The notes beneath the pieces were generated by a model, which ran no database searches, was not told the origin of the DNA, and saw nothing but the letters and a program-made list of their open reading frames with translations. Shown one piece after another: positions 1-9,243 of a stretch of DNA of 64,000 nucleotides (position 1 is its first letter; every line of letters starts with the position of its first letter). A program made the translations under genes and the position numbers. The stretch is from contig CAJTCY010000012.1 of NCBI GenBank assembly GCA_910575075.1, positions 62,001 through 126,000 of the forward strand. The letters run 5' to 3'. The DNA comes from Lachnospiraceae bacterium (GTDB lineage: Bacteria; Bacillota; Clostridia; Lachnospirales; Lachnospiraceae).

Positions 1-2
1 TT

Positions 3-842
3 TCTTTTGAGAATTTTGCATACAGGAATCTGGGATATAAAGATTATAAGGAACTGGGACCAGGAGAAATTGTTGTTGTGACAGATAAGGAATGCAAGAC
101 TTTGTCGGCTCCCGGCAAGGATATGAAAATATGTACGTTTTTGTGGGTTTACTATGGTTATCCAGCAAGTTCTTACGAAGGAACCAGTGTGGAACAGATG
201 CGATATGAATGCGGCAAAAGGATGGCAAAGCGAGATCAGGCAGCGCCGGATATTGTTGCCGGGGTACCAGACTCAGGGATAGCGCATGCGATCGGATACG
301 CAAACGAATCAGGAATTCCGTTTTCCAGACCCTTTATTAAGTACACGCCTACGTGGCCGCGTTCCTTTATGCCAACGATTCAGAGCCAGAGAGATTTGAT
401 CGCCAAGATGAAGCTTCTGGCAGTGGACGAGCTGATTCGGGACAAGAGCCTTCTGCTGATTGACGACTCGATTGTAAGGGGAACACAGCTTCGCGAGACC
501 ACGGAGTTTCTCTATGAGAGCGGCGCCAAAGAAGTTCATATCCGTCCGGCATGCCCCCCCTTGCTCTATGCATGTAAATATCTCAACTTTTCACGTTCTT
601 CTTCAGAAATGGATCTGATTACCAGAAGGGTAATTACACGTCTGGAAGACGGAAATGTGACAGAGGAAGTTTTGAAAGAGTACGCAGATCCCGAATCTCC
701 CAAATATGAACAGATGGTAGAGGAAATCCGTAAGGAACTTAACTTTACTACGTTAAGATTTAACCGTCTGGACGACATGCTGGATTCCGTGGGAATTGAC
801 AAATGTAAGCTTTGCACTTACTGTTGGAACGGAGAGGAATAA
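3..842 (+). CDS. purF: Amidophosphoribosyltransferase, C-terminal part (5' end outside window)
   Basis: This is the C-terminal part of an enzyme that makes 5-phosphoribosylamine from PRPP and glutamine, the first step of purine synthesis, in the cytosol. The frame is open to the left edge, so the glutaminase half and true start lie outside; the GTG at 78 is internal. The phosphoribosyltransferase domain is recognisable from VAGVPDSGIAHAIGYA and the PRPP-binding loop LLLIDDSIVRGTQL. The C-terminal CKLCTYC cluster fits the Fe-S type of Firmicute PurF. The segment after the PRPP loop (ACPPLLYACKYLNFSRS) departs from the classical PurF pattern, so this could be a lineage-specific paralog. A strong terminator follows at 898-936, so this is the last gene of its unit. 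Confidence 0.85.
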   Translation, partial: SFENFAYRNLGYKDYKELGPGEIVVVTDKECKTLSAPGKDMKICTFLWVYYGYPASSYEGTSVEQMRYECGKRMAKRDQAAPDIVAGVPDSGIAHAIGYANESGIPFSRPFIKYTPTWPRSFMPTIQSQRDLIAKMKLLAVDELIRDKSLLLIDDSIVRGTQLRETTEFLYESGAKEVHIRPACPPLLYACKYLNFSRSSSEMDLITRRVITRLEDGNVTEEVLKEYADPESPKYEQMVEEIRKELNFTTLRFNRLDDMLDSVGIDKCKLCTYCWNGEE

Positions 843-897
843 ATGTAAGCTTATACATAGAATGAAGGCAAAAGACGCTGTACGCGTTTAAAAAAAG

Positions 898-936
898 AGA
901 CAGACATCACTGAGAGAGTTGATGCTGTCTTTTTTT
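898..936 (+). terminator. Intrinsic terminator after purF-like gene
   Basis: AGACAG(A)CATCA pairs with TGATGCTGTCT across a short loop, with one bulged base, and is followed directly by a run of seven T. It closes the purF-like transcription unit. Confidence 0.85.
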
Positions 937-940
937 ATTT

Positions 941-1136
941 AAATTAGAAAAGATCTTGTCACGCTAAGATGTGATAGTGCCTTTCTATAAAATAAGAAGT
1001 CCTCCGAGCAGGATGCGGTATGGATGCAAGAGCAATTCTATTGCTTTGCAATAAGCATCCGGCGCGGCAAAGTGTGCAATTACCTCATGATTGGGGGGAG
1101 AGCTGAAGTGGATTTGTCCACATTGTTTGAGGGTAG
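941..1136 (+). repeat. Structured intergenic element, copy 1 (divergent)
   Basis: This copy begins about five bases after the terminator T-run. Its first 50 bases align with copies at 23739, 47798 and 49511 (shared CTTGTCAC...TTTC..ATA). It then carries an outer stem GGATGC (1022-1027)/GCATCC (1055-1060), an inner hairpin TATTGC-TTT-GCAATA (1039-1053), the conserved GGCGCGGCAAAGTGTGCA block and a hairpin GTGGA-TTTG-TCCAC (1108-1121). The same helices occur with different bases in copy 2 and, in part, copy 3. No credible gene lies in the element; the open frame at 1024-1221 runs through these hairpins. Confidence 0.7.
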
Positions 1137-1305
1137 CTATCGCCGAAGCGCCAGACCTGATTGTGCAAAATTGCTGAAAGTTGATAATAATTCTTGCTTT
1201 TTTGTCACTGATAATACATAATGGAACTAAACTATATTATATTTTTTATAATTGCAGATTTTCTGCCCAATTTACAGAAAGCAGAAATACCATACGGAGG
1301 AACGG

Positions 1306-2556
1306 ATGAATCAGGATTGGGAAAAAGTGGGAAAAGATATTTTAAATATTGTAAATGACGCTGTGAATTCCCAGAATTTCAGTGAAATGAATAAGAGCAT
1401 TGCCAATGCCATCCAACAGACAGTGGGAAACATTCAAAAAGGAATGCGTTCAGCGAAAGAGGCGGCAGACCAGGCGGCAGGAATAAGAAAGAGCAGTTTT
1501 TCTTCTGCTGTCCAGGAGATATTGGAGTCTGATACAGAGCGGAAGAAAGAAAAGGAATGTGAGAATTTGCCGGCAGACTGGAGAAGAAGAGATTTATTCC
1601 AGAAGAAAACATCAGTGAAAGCAGGCGGGCTTGTCCTGACCATCTGCGGCTGTGTCCTGAATTCCGGACTGGGGCTTGCAGTAGTAATCTTGCTTCTTGT
1701 TTCCTTGTTTTTAGGTCAGGTTCCCCTGGGAATTAAAATTGCGCTCTCTATTCTGCTTCCCTTTCTCGCAGGAAGTGCAGTGGTGACCTGGAAAGGAAGC
1801 AGCATGCTGTCTGCACTGAAACGGTATCGGAATTACATTAAAAGCCTACAGGGAAGAACTTACTGCAACATCAGAGACCTTGCCGCTCAGAGCGGAAAAT
1901 CTGCCTCTTATGTGGTAAAAGATGTGCAGAAGATGATAGAAAAAGGATGGTTTCGGCAGGGACATTTGAATGATGACAATACATGCCTGATGGTAAGCCA
2001 TGAGACTTACCGGGAATATGAGAGCCTTCAGAGACAGAGAGCGGAGCAGCAACGAGAGCAGGAAGAATTTCAGAAGAGTTCTGCAGTATTAAAAACCGAT
2101 GAAGATCATGAAAAACTTCAGAAGATAATAGGAGCCGGAGAAGAATATATACGCAAAATCAGGACATGCAGTCAGACAGTTACTGGCAGGGAGATATCAA
2201 ATAAAATTTCTCATATGGAAATGCTGGTGCAGAAAATTTTTGACAGGGTTGAGGAAGATCCTGCTTCTTTGGAGGATATCAACAAATTGATGGAATATTA
2301 CCTGCCAACTACGGTCAAGCTGTTAGAGGCATATCAGCAGCTTTGCAGCCAGCCAGTGCAGGGGGAAAATATCCGATCCTCAAAAATGGAAATAGAACAG
2401 ACCCTGGATACATTGAATGAAGCTTTTGAGAAGCTGTTAGACAGCTTATTTGAAGATGTGGCGTGGGATGTCTCTTCAGATATTTCTGTGCTGCATACGA
2501 TGCTTGCGCAGGAAGGCTTGGTAGAAGACAGCGCCTTTAAGACGCAGCATCTGTGA
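1306..2556 (+). CDS. XpaC family membrane protein
   Basis: A 416-residue protein of the XpaC (5-bromo-4-chloroindolyl phosphate hydrolysis) family, which commonly sits beside telA. ATG 1306 is chosen because GGAGG at 1296-1300 precedes it by five bases; an upstream in-frame extension to 1252 has no ribosome site. The N-terminal 100 residues are helical, followed by two hydrophobic segments at about residues 107-162. A winged-helix-like stretch (CNIRDLAAQSGKSASYV) follows at about 185-225, then a coiled region and the C-terminal XpaC domain with the YYLPTTVKLLEAY signature. It is very closely followed by telA. The biochemical role is not established; the family name reflects a screen phenotype. 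Confidence 0.75.
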   Translation: MNQDWEKVGKDILNIVNDAVNSQNFSEMNKSIANAIQQTVGNIQKGMRSAKEAADQAAGIRKSSFSSAVQEILESDTERKKEKECENLPADWRRRDLFQKKTSVKAGGLVLTICGCVLNSGLGLAVVILLLVSLFLGQVPLGIKIALSILLPFLAGSAVVTWKGSSMLSALKRYRNYIKSLQGRTYCNIRDLAAQSGKSASYVVKDVQKMIEKGWFRQGHLNDDNTCLMVSHETYREYESLQRQRAEQQREQEEFQKSSAVLKTDEDHEKLQKIIGAGEEYIRKIRTCSQTVTGREISNKISHMEMLVQKIFDRVEEDPASLEDINKLMEYYLPTTVKLLEAYQQLCSQPVQGENIRSSKMEIEQTLDTLNEAFEKLLDSLFEDVAWDVSSDISVLHTMLAQEGLVEDSAFKTQHL

Positions 2557-2573
2557 CAGGAAAGGAGCAGTAT

Positions 2574-3704
2574 ATGAGCGAGGAATTAACAGAATTTACA
2601 GAAACGCCATCATTGACTCTGGAGCCATTTCCAGAAAAAACGACTGTGGAAGAGGTGAAGGAAAAAGAGCCTGAGCCTCTGTGGGATGACGCTATTTTAT
2701 CAGAAGAAGAACAGCGGATGGTAGAACAGTTCACCAGTCAGATTGACCTCCATAATTCCAATATTGTTCTGCAGTATGGTGCAGGCACACAGAAAAAGAT
2801 GGCTGATTTTTCAGAAAAGGCGCTTGCGAATGTTCAGACAAAGGATTTGGGGGAAATCGGGGAATTGATCTCAAATGTAGTTACAGAGCTGAAAGGTTTT
2901 GATGCAGAGGAGGAAAAAGGGTTTCTGGGATTTTTTAAAAAGTCTTCTCAGAAATTAAGCGCATTAAAGACAAAATATGACAGAGCAGAAGTAAATGTCA
3001 ACAAAATTATAAAGGTATTGGAAGGGCATCAGGTACAGCTCTTAAAAGATTCTGCTATTCTGGACAAAATGTATGCACAAAATAAGGTTTATTTTAAAGA
3101 ACTATCCATGTATATTCTTGCAGGTAAACGCAAGTTAGAACAGGTGAGAAACACAGAGCTTCCGGCCCTGCTGGACAAGGCGAACCGTTCCGGGCTGCCG
3201 GAAGATGCTCAGGAAGCGAAAGATTTAGAAGCGCTCTGTACCAGATTTGAGAAGAAAATACATGACCTGGAGCTGACAAGAATGATTTCCATTCAAACGG
3301 CGCCTCAGATTCGGCTGGTGCAGAATAATGATACCATTATGGTGGAGAAAATACAGTCTACCATTGTAAATACCATTCCATTGTGGAAAAGCCAGATGAT
3401 TCTTGCCATGGGCGTGGAACATTCCACGCAGGCAGCCCAGGCACAGCGGGAAGTGACAGATCTCACCAATGAACTGCTTAAGAAAAATGCAGAGAAATTG
3501 AAGACAGCCACTATTGAGACGGCAAGGGAATCTGAGAGAGGTATTGTGGACATGGAGACGCTGCGGATCACCAACGAATCCTTGATTTCCACTCTGGATG
3601 AGGTAATGCGTATTCAGAGAGAAGGAAAGGAGAAACGCAGAGAGGCGGAGCAGGAGATTCACCGTTTAGAGGGAGAGTTAAAATCAAAACTTCTTCAAAT
3701 ATGA
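2574..3704 (+). CDS. telA: TelA family protein (toxic anion resistance)
   Basis: A 376-residue cytosolic helical protein of the TelA/YaaN/KlaA family, linked to tellurite and other toxic anion or envelope-stress tolerance. ATG 2574 has AAGGAG at 2562-2566; the GTG at 2553 overlaps the xpaC stop but lacks a site. The acidic N-terminus (about 50 residues) is followed by the helical TelA core. Recognisable core stretches are KGFLGFFKKSSQKL, IKVLEGHQVQLLKDS, ISIQTAPQIRLVQNND and TIVNTIPLWKSQMILA. Gene order xpaC-telA matches Bacillus and other Firmicutes, so the two products probably act together. A terminator-like hairpin follows at 3847. Confidence 0.85.
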   Translation: MSEELTEFTETPSLTLEPFPEKTTVEEVKEKEPEPLWDDAILSEEEQRMVEQFTSQIDLHNSNIVLQYGAGTQKKMADFSEKALANVQTKDLGEIGELISNVVTELKGFDAEEEKGFLGFFKKSSQKLSALKTKYDRAEVNVNKIIKVLEGHQVQLLKDSAILDKMYAQNKVYFKELSMYILAGKRKLEQVRNTELPALLDKANRSGLPEDAQEAKDLEALCTRFEKKIHDLELTRMISIQTAPQIRLVQNNDTIMVEKIQSTIVNTIPLWKSQMILAMGVEHSTQAAQAQREVTDLTNELLKKNAEKLKTATIETARESERGIVDMETLRITNESLISTLDEVMRIQREGKEKRREAEQEIHRLEGELKSKLLQI

Positions 3705-3719
3705 AGTAGAATAAAGATA

Positions 3720-3999
3720 GGCAATTGCGAAATAAATAAATAACCTAAATTTCATATACAATTTATATAATTATACTTAAATATTTTACTCATATAAACG
3801 CACAAAATGCAGGGCGTACCAATCATTTCAATGAGCCTTTTACTACAAAAACCATGTTCAGCAAAGGCTTCCATGGTTTTTAAGTCTCATTTCCATGGTA
3901 CTAAAATGCATTTCTTAGCTTTTACATGATAAAATATTTCTTCTTAAATTCTTTGAATAGTATATGAAATATATAAAATTATTGAGTTTCGCAATTGCC
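3720..3999. mobile_element. MITE-like element A with 13-bp terminal inverted repeats
   Basis: GGCAATTGCGAAA at 3720-3732 is exactly mirrored by TTTCGCAATTGCC at 3987-3999, enclosing about 250 AT-rich bases with no gene. Both outer ends begin GGCAATT and the right end is followed by AATAAG, features shared with element B at 49599-49841. It fills almost the whole gap between telA and the metalloprotease gene and ends about 30 bases before that gene's start. No transposase is present, so it would need one in trans. A clear target duplication was not found. Confidence 0.45.
3847..3881 (+). terminator. Terminator-like hairpin after xpaC-telA
   Basis: AAAAACCATG (3847-3856) pairs with CATGGTTTTT (3872-3881), a perfect 10-bp stem with A-run and T-run flanks, so it could act in both directions. 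It lies inside the MITE-like element. Confidence 0.65.
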
Positions 4000-4031
4000 A
4001 ATAAGAACAAAGAGAAAGAGAGGAATGGAAA

Positions 4032-5861
4032 ATGGAACGGCAAAACAGAAGTACGAAAACGGCAGCCATTAGATTCGGGCAGAGTATGATTATGTTCTGG
4101 ATGATGATTTTTACAGTACTGGCCTTTTCCCGGGAAGCACATGCAGCGGAGGCTCCGACCGTTGTAAAAGCGCAGCTTATCAACGATCAGGATATTGAGC
4201 TTTACTGGAGCGAAGATGTCGTTGGAGCAGGCTGGGTGGAGAGTACGTATGAGAATAATATGATTGTGATGCAGGAACAAAATTATTCTGTTACAGTGAA
4301 TGGAAAAAATAATCCTATCCATTATTATTGCTGGCAGGAATACAATTCTGAGGATAAAGGCGTCGTATATTATAATACCAGAAACGATTATTATCCGAAG
4401 AATCCTGATTATCATAAGACGACCATTCGTTTATCGGAGCCTGTTACAAATCTTACCAATCTGCCAGAGATAAAAGTAACCATCAAGGGAGATAAGATCA
4501 GGAGTAAGTCGGGAGTGTCTGTGCCAGAACAGACTGTTGCGGTCACCAAGTATGAGCCATTCTATCAGAAAGAGATTACGTTGGACTGCGGTGTAAAGAT
4601 CCGAGGGACGGCCAATGTGCGCCAGGATGCCATGGCTACGGCAGAATCTATGCTGAAAGTGATTCTTGCCAACGAAGAGATTGCAGAACGTATGGGTGAT
4701 GCAGGCTGCATGATGGGGCTCTACGGGGAAGGAGAGATTGCCTATGATATTCCAGAGCACAGGTACACATACGATGAAGCGTATCTGTATGTGGAAGGAT
4801 TTGGAGGAACACAGCTTGCATCCATTAAAGATGCAAATGTGCTGCGGTTAAAAACAGGAAATTATACCACCGGATATCCAGATGAATCTATTTTAACGCA
4901 TGAATTTGCGCATACAGTACATACATTCGGACTTAGCCAGGCACAGCAGGAAGAACTGCTCAATATTTATACATCCGCAAGAAAGGCCGGAAAGTGGGAA
5001 AATTCTTATGCTGGTTCTAACGAATATGAGTATTTTGCCACACTGAGCGCCATCTGGTTCAACGCCATGGACGATACTGCAGACGGCAAATGGGACGGCG
5101 TGCGGGGACCAATCAATACCAGAGCAGAGCTGAAAGTTTACGACAGGGCAGCATATGATTTCCTTTCCACGGTCTATGTGTCAGACCAATATCTGCCTTC
5201 GCCATGGCAGAATGGCAGTGTGCCCGATCATAACACTTATCCCGGAACCGAACCAGAGCCGACACCGGACCCGAAGCCAGATCCAGAGCCGACACCGGAC
5301 CCGAAACCAGAACCAGAACCAACGCCGGACCCGAAACCAGATCCAGAGCCTATACCGGAACCAGAAATAAAAAATTATACAGTAACTTTTGTTTATAATA
5401 ATGGAACAAAGGATATGATATTGACAGTGAGGGAAGGGCAGAAAGTAACTGCCCAGCCAGCGCCCGCAAAGAAGAATCATATTTTTAAAGGATGGTATCT
5501 CGGCGCTGGAAAGTATAATTTTTCTTCCAGTATTACAGGAAATATTACTTTAAAGGCGCAGTGGGAGAAAGTAACGGTAAAAAAAGCATCCTTTCATTCT
5601 TTAAAAGCGCAGAAGGGCAGAAAAGTTCTCGTAAAAATTAAAAAGCTCAAAGGTGTGCAGGGGTATAAGGTTACTTATGCGAAAAACGCCGGCTTTAAAA
5701 AATTGGTAAAGACAAAATATATAAAATCCACAAAGCTTACGGTTAAGAATCTTAAGAAAGGAACCTGGTATTTCAAAGTTCAGGCGTACCGGTTGGATTC
5801 AAAGGGAAATAAGGTACTGGGAAAAGCAGGAAAAGTCAGAAAAATAGCAGTACAGAGATAA
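4032..5861 (+). CDS. Secreted zinc metalloprotease with InlB-type repeat
   Basis: A 609-residue exported protein. A Sec signal peptide ends near AHA at about residue 36. The catalytic region carries the zinc motif HEFAH (H290, E291, H294) and a downstream NEYEYFA segment (E331, E333) placed as in gluzincin-type proteases; the layout recalls the anthrax toxin lethal factor-like (ATLF, M34) fold, but that is a resemblance only. Next come a proline-rich linker (5253-5366), a Listeria-Bacteroides InlB B-type repeat ([13 protein letters not shown]... ITLKAQW) and a lysine-rich C-terminal domain of fibronectin type III style. There is no sortase motif, so it is probably released or held by its basic domain. 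Histidine kinase yesM-like starts 25 bases later, implying co-transcription. Confidence 0.75.
   Translation: MERQNRSTKTAAIRFGQSMIMFWMMIFTVLAFSREAHAAEAPTVVKAQLINDQDIELYWSEDVVGAGWVESTYENNMIVMQEQNYSVTVNGKNNPIHYYCWQEYNSEDKGVVYYNTRNDYYPKNPDYHKTTIRLSEPVTNLTNLPEIKVTIKGDKIRSKSGVSVPEQTVAVTKYEPFYQKEITLDCGVKIRGTANVRQDAMATAESMLKVILANEEIAERMGDAGCMMGLYGEGEIAYDIPEHRYTYDEAYLYVEGFGGTQLASIKDANVLRLKTGNYTTGYPDESILTHEFAHTVHTFGLSQAQQEELLNIYTSARKAGKWENSYAGSNEYEYFATLSAIWFNAMDDTADGKWDGVRGPINTRAELKVYDRAAYDFLSTVYVSDQYLPSPWQNGSVPDHNTYPGTEPEPTPDPKPDPEPTPDPKPEPEPTPDPKPDPEPIPEPEIKNYTVTFVYNNGTKDMILTVREGQKVTAQPAPAKKNHIFKGWYLGAGKYNFSSSITGNITLKAQWEKVTVKKASFHSLKAQKGRKVLVKIKKLKGVQGYKVTYAKNAGFKKLVKTKYIKSTKLTVKNLKKGTWYFKVQAYRLDSKGNKVLGKAGKVRKIAVQR
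5253..5366 (+). repeat. 30-nt tandem repeat encoding Pro-rich linker
   Basis: Nearly four units of 30 nt encode [11 protein letters not shown], ending in a diverged PEPIPEPE unit. It is a flexible wall-spanning spacer and a likely site of length variation by slippage. Confidence 0.85.
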
Positions 5862-5886
5862 AATGTTTTAGCTGAGAGGTGAACTT

Positions 5887-7722
5887 ATGATGAAAGGGAA
5901 CAGGGGACACATCAGACAATGGTACACGGATTTGAGTTTTAAGAAGAAACTCTTAAGCATCAGCCTGGGCGTCTGTGTGTTTCCTCTGTTCCTGCTTCAG
6001 ATTATTTTTACGCGGGTCAGTATTTCCAATATGAACGAGCAGATCAACGAGCAGATACACAATAATCTGGTTCAGATAGCGGAAAAGTTTACGCTGAAAA
6101 TGGAATCCTATGAGGATATGATATATCAGATTTATTCAGACAAAGAGATGATCAACAGTCTGGAAAAGTACCCAAGCGCAGGGAAAATGGAAGGTGCGTC
6201 GCTGTTCTATTTTCTGAATGAGAAAATGAAGCAGTTTGCCGAGAAAAGAAAAGGCATACGCAGCATCAGCCTGATCTGCAGTTCTGGGGAAAGCCTTACG
6301 TACGACAATCAGAGCGGTTCTGTGCTGGATAATATCTGGAGGGATTACCCGGATCTGCGGATGATTGAACCTTACCGCATGACTCAGGGAAAGAAGGAAA
6401 TTGTTCTGATTCCCACCCAGACGATATCCAGCCAGGAGAAGCCGGAAGCGTTATTTTTTCTGGGAAAGGAATTATATAATACGGACAATCTGGAACAGGG
6501 CGTAATAGGGACCTTGATTATCTGTATTGAAGAACAGGAATTAAATGAAATCTGCAATGGCGTCCGCAATCAGGAGTATCAGGAAAACAGCATTACCTTT
6601 ATCACAGATGCTCATGGAAATGTACTGTCGTTTCCGGATGAGGACTTTTTGGGTACCAGGCTTACAGAAGAGAAGGATGAAATAGATTTTATCCTTTCAG
6701 CTGAGAAATTCGGCAGCCGGAACTTAAACAGCAGTTTTTATCAGGATGAAAAAACAGGCTGGATTTTCTACAACGTTTATGATCAGGACTATTTTATGCG
6801 GGATGTCAGCCAGCTTCAGAAACTATACTGGTTCCTTCTGATTATAGATGTGCTTGTTGCGCTGGTATTTATCAATTCCATCAATCATTACTTCAGTAAT
6901 TATCTGAATCAGATTATGGAGGGAATCCGGCAGGTGGAAAAAGGAAACCTGGATGTTCAGCTGGTGGTTGACCGTCAGGATGAATTCGGGCGGATTGGTG
7001 AAAATTTCAACCATATGACAGTAACCGTAAAGACATTGATTCAAGAGGTTCAGGAGATTTCAAGAAAGAAAACGCAGGCGGAGATAAAGGCATTGGAGTA
7101 TCAGATTAATCCGCATTTTCTCTATAATACGCTGGATGCTATTAATTGGATGGCAGTAAAAAAGGAGGAATATGAGATCAGCCGGATGGTGAGTAATCTG
7201 GGCTTTATTCTGCGTTACAGTATTAATAAGAAAAATGAGAGAGTGTCGATGTCGGACGTGGAAGAATGGCTGAGAGCTTATGTTCCGCTCTATCAGCTTC
7301 GGTATGGGAACTCATTTGAGTTTCAGATTTACGTGGAAAATTCGGTGAAAGAACAGAAAATCCATAAATTTTTAATTCAGCCCATTGTGGAAAATGCAAT
7401 TCTTCACGGCATCAAAGATATGGAGGGCGCTCTTTTGCAGGTAAATATTGCGTTGGAAGAACAGTCAGGGCGTATCCATATTATTGTAGAAGATAATGGA
7501 ATCGGAATGGAAAAGAACAAAATCGACATCTATAATCAGAGAGACAGAACCTGGACTGGAACAGACCGCATCGGGCTTGCCAATGTATTTGAGAGAATTC
7601 AGCTCTATTATGGGGAAAAGGGGGAATGGCACATCAGCAGTGTGGAGGGAATGGGGACCGTTATGGAGCTCCTGCTTCCGCCTGAGGATAGAGAAAGCAT
7701 ACAGGAGAAGGTGATAGAATGA
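5887..7722 (+). CDS. YesM-type sensor histidine kinase
   Basis: A 611-residue membrane kinase. One membrane segment at about residues 21-42 (LLSISLGVCVFPLFLLQIIF) and a second near 315-335 (YWFLLIIDVLVALVFI) bracket an extracellular sensor domain of the dCache/YesM type. A HAMP domain follows (residues about 335-390), then the His_kinase domain with the phospho-acceptor H410 in YQINPHFLYNTLDAINW. The ATPase domain has its N-box in PIVENAILHG and G1 box in EDNGIGM. Start ATG 5887 has AGAGGTGA upstream. The stop overlaps the response regulator start at 7719, so the two are translationally coupled. This family usually senses carbohydrate or envelope signals, often with a solute-binding protein; one is encoded just downstream. 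Confidence 0.9.
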   Translation: MMKGNRGHIRQWYTDLSFKKKLLSISLGVCVFPLFLLQIIFTRVSISNMNEQINEQIHNNLVQIAEKFTLKMESYEDMIYQIYSDKEMINSLEKYPSAGKMEGASLFYFLNEKMKQFAEKRKGIRSISLICSSGESLTYDNQSGSVLDNIWRDYPDLRMIEPYRMTQGKKEIVLIPTQTISSQEKPEALFFLGKELYNTDNLEQGVIGTLIICIEEQELNEICNGVRNQEYQENSITFITDAHGNVLSFPDEDFLGTRLTEEKDEIDFILSAEKFGSRNLNSSFYQDEKTGWIFYNVYDQDYFMRDVSQLQKLYWFLLIIDVLVALVFINSINHYFSNYLNQIMEGIRQVEKGNLDVQLVVDRQDEFGRIGENFNHMTVTVKTLIQEVQEISRKKTQAEIKALEYQINPHFLYNTLDAINWMAVKKEEYEISRMVSNLGFILRYSINKKNERVSMSDVEEWLRAYVPLYQLRYGNSFEFQIYVENSVKEQKIHKFLIQPIVENAILHGIKDMEGALLQVNIALEEQSGRIHIIVEDNGIGMEKNKIDIYNQRDRTWTGTDRIGLANVFERIQLYYGEKGEWHISSVEGMGTVMELLLPPEDRESIQEKVIE

Positions 7723-9227
7723 GAATTGTAATCGTCGAAGACGAAATTGCAATTCGAGAGGGATTAGAAAAAATGATAAAGGGGAATACACATCATACCG
7801 TGATTGGAACCTGTAAAAATGGAAGAGAGGGCATAGAGTTTATACGGGATCAAAAACCGGATCTGGTAATTACGGACATTCGCATGAATGAGATGGGAGG
7901 ACTGGAAATGCTTACCAAGCTCCGAGAGCAGCAAGTAGAGGTTCTGAGTATTATAATCAGCGGATATTCCGAATTTGAGTATGCCAGGCAGGCTATGCGG
8001 CTGGGAGTGGAAGAATATCTGTTAAAGCCGGTTTCCATAGATGCTCTGCAGAGTGCGCTGAAAAAAATAGAAAACCGGATCGTCGAAAACAGCCTCCAGA
8101 TTGTAAAAAAACCTGCGAATTATGTAAGAGAATATTTTTTTGGCACGGAAGAGGAACAGAAAGAGGCAAAACAGGTAATTGAAAAGATCTTTCCAGAGAA
8201 TAACCAGCAGATTTATGGGATATTTGCCGGTTATCTTGGAAATGTGAAAAAAGAAAATCTGGAAGAAATAGAATATCCGCTGCGCAGTATGAAGCATCAG
8301 TTCCCCAATATGAACTATTTAGAAGCATGGGAGAAATCCCTTAATTTTCGGTTGTTAATAGTGAAGGGCGAAGAAGAAGAAATTCAAGAGTTTGCAGAGA
8401 TGTTTGATGGGATGGTGAGGCACAGCCATCTGATGCAGAAATGGGAGGTTCCCTGGAGTATGGACAGCTGCGGCAGTATCGATGATTGGAGGCAATGTTT
8501 TGAAAATGTCAGGAAAATGTTATCTGGCTGTCTGTCAAAAGGATGTACAAAGCTGCTGACCGCCCAGGACTTTACAGATGAAATTTCCAGAGAGCTTGTT
8601 TATCCTATGCAGATAGAACGCAGAATCTTATCTGGACTGGAGAAGGGAGTTTATCAGGAGGTCAGACAGGGAATTGAAGAGTTTATGCAGCAGATTACCC
8701 AGCAGGAATATGGTGCAGAAGAGATTCGGCATGGCGTTTTGAAACTGATGAGCAGAATGATAGACGTGGCGAAAGAAATTAACCAGAAAGCGTACGAAGA
8801 ATGTCAGGAGGGCAGCTATCTGAAAGATGTTTTTGTGATATACACCAGAACAGAGATACGGCAGATGCTGTTTCGGATGGCAAAAAAAATCTGTGACAGA
8901 AAAATGAAAGAAGGAATCAGCAATTATACGATCAACCGGACGCTGGAATACATCCGCACACATTACAAAGAAGGGATCAGCCTGGAAAAAACAGCGGAAG
9001 TGCTGAATATTACACCGGAGTATCTGAGTATGCTGTTTAAACGGGAGATGGGAATGAACTTTTCCGTATTTCTGAAAGAATTTCGCATCAGCCATGCAAA
9101 ACGTCTGCTGAAAGGTACAGATATGAAAATTTATGAAGTGGCACAGGAATGCGGCTACAGCAACTCTAACTATTTTACAAAGGTATTTAAAGAAGTAACC
9201 GGAATTTCACCGGCAGAATATCGGTAA
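7719..9227 (+). CDS. YesN-type response regulator, AraC output domain
   Basis: A 502-residue regulator. The receiver domain covers residues 1-125, with acidic pocket EDE near the start, phospho-acceptor D53 in LVITDIRMNEMGG and K at LLKPVS. A long central linker of about 270 residues is typical of YesN proteins. The AraC/XylS double helix-turn-helix is at about 400-500 (LEKTAEVLNITPEYLSMLFK and EVAQECGYSNSNYFTKVFK). It is partner of the kinase encoded immediately upstream with a four-base overlap, and is likely to control the solute-binding protein and the arabinofuranosidase genes that follow. The actual targets are inferred from position. Confidence 0.9.
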   Translation: MRIVIVEDEIAIREGLEKMIKGNTHHTVIGTCKNGREGIEFIRDQKPDLVITDIRMNEMGGLEMLTKLREQQVEVLSIIISGYSEFEYARQAMRLGVEEYLLKPVSIDALQSALKKIENRIVENSLQIVKKPANYVREYFFGTEEEQKEAKQVIEKIFPENNQQIYGIFAGYLGNVKKENLEEIEYPLRSMKHQFPNMNYLEAWEKSLNFRLLIVKGEEEEIQEFAEMFDGMVRHSHLMQKWEVPWSMDSCGSIDDWRQCFENVRKMLSGCLSKGCTKLLTAQDFTDEISRELVYPMQIERRILSGLEKGVYQEVRQGIEEFMQQITQQEYGAEEIRHGVLKLMSRMIDVAKEINQKAYEECQEGSYLKDVFVIYTRTEIRQMLFRMAKKICDRKMKEGISNYTINRTLEYIRTHYKEGISLEKTAEVLNITPEYLSMLFKREMGMNFSVFLKEFRISHAKRLLKGTDMKIYEVAQECGYSNSNYFTKVFKEVTGISPAEYR

Positions 9228-9243
9228 AATGAGGTGAAGGTTT

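Noticed and set aside
1024-1221. 65-codon open frame after purF
   Set aside because: It lies within the structured intergenic element, has no ribosome site and reads through the hairpins; its sequence has no protein-like pattern.
5181-5480. Trp/Arg-rich antisense frame opposite the Pro-rich linker
   Set aside because: It is the mirror of the PEPTPDPK repeat and contains only the low-complexity complement.
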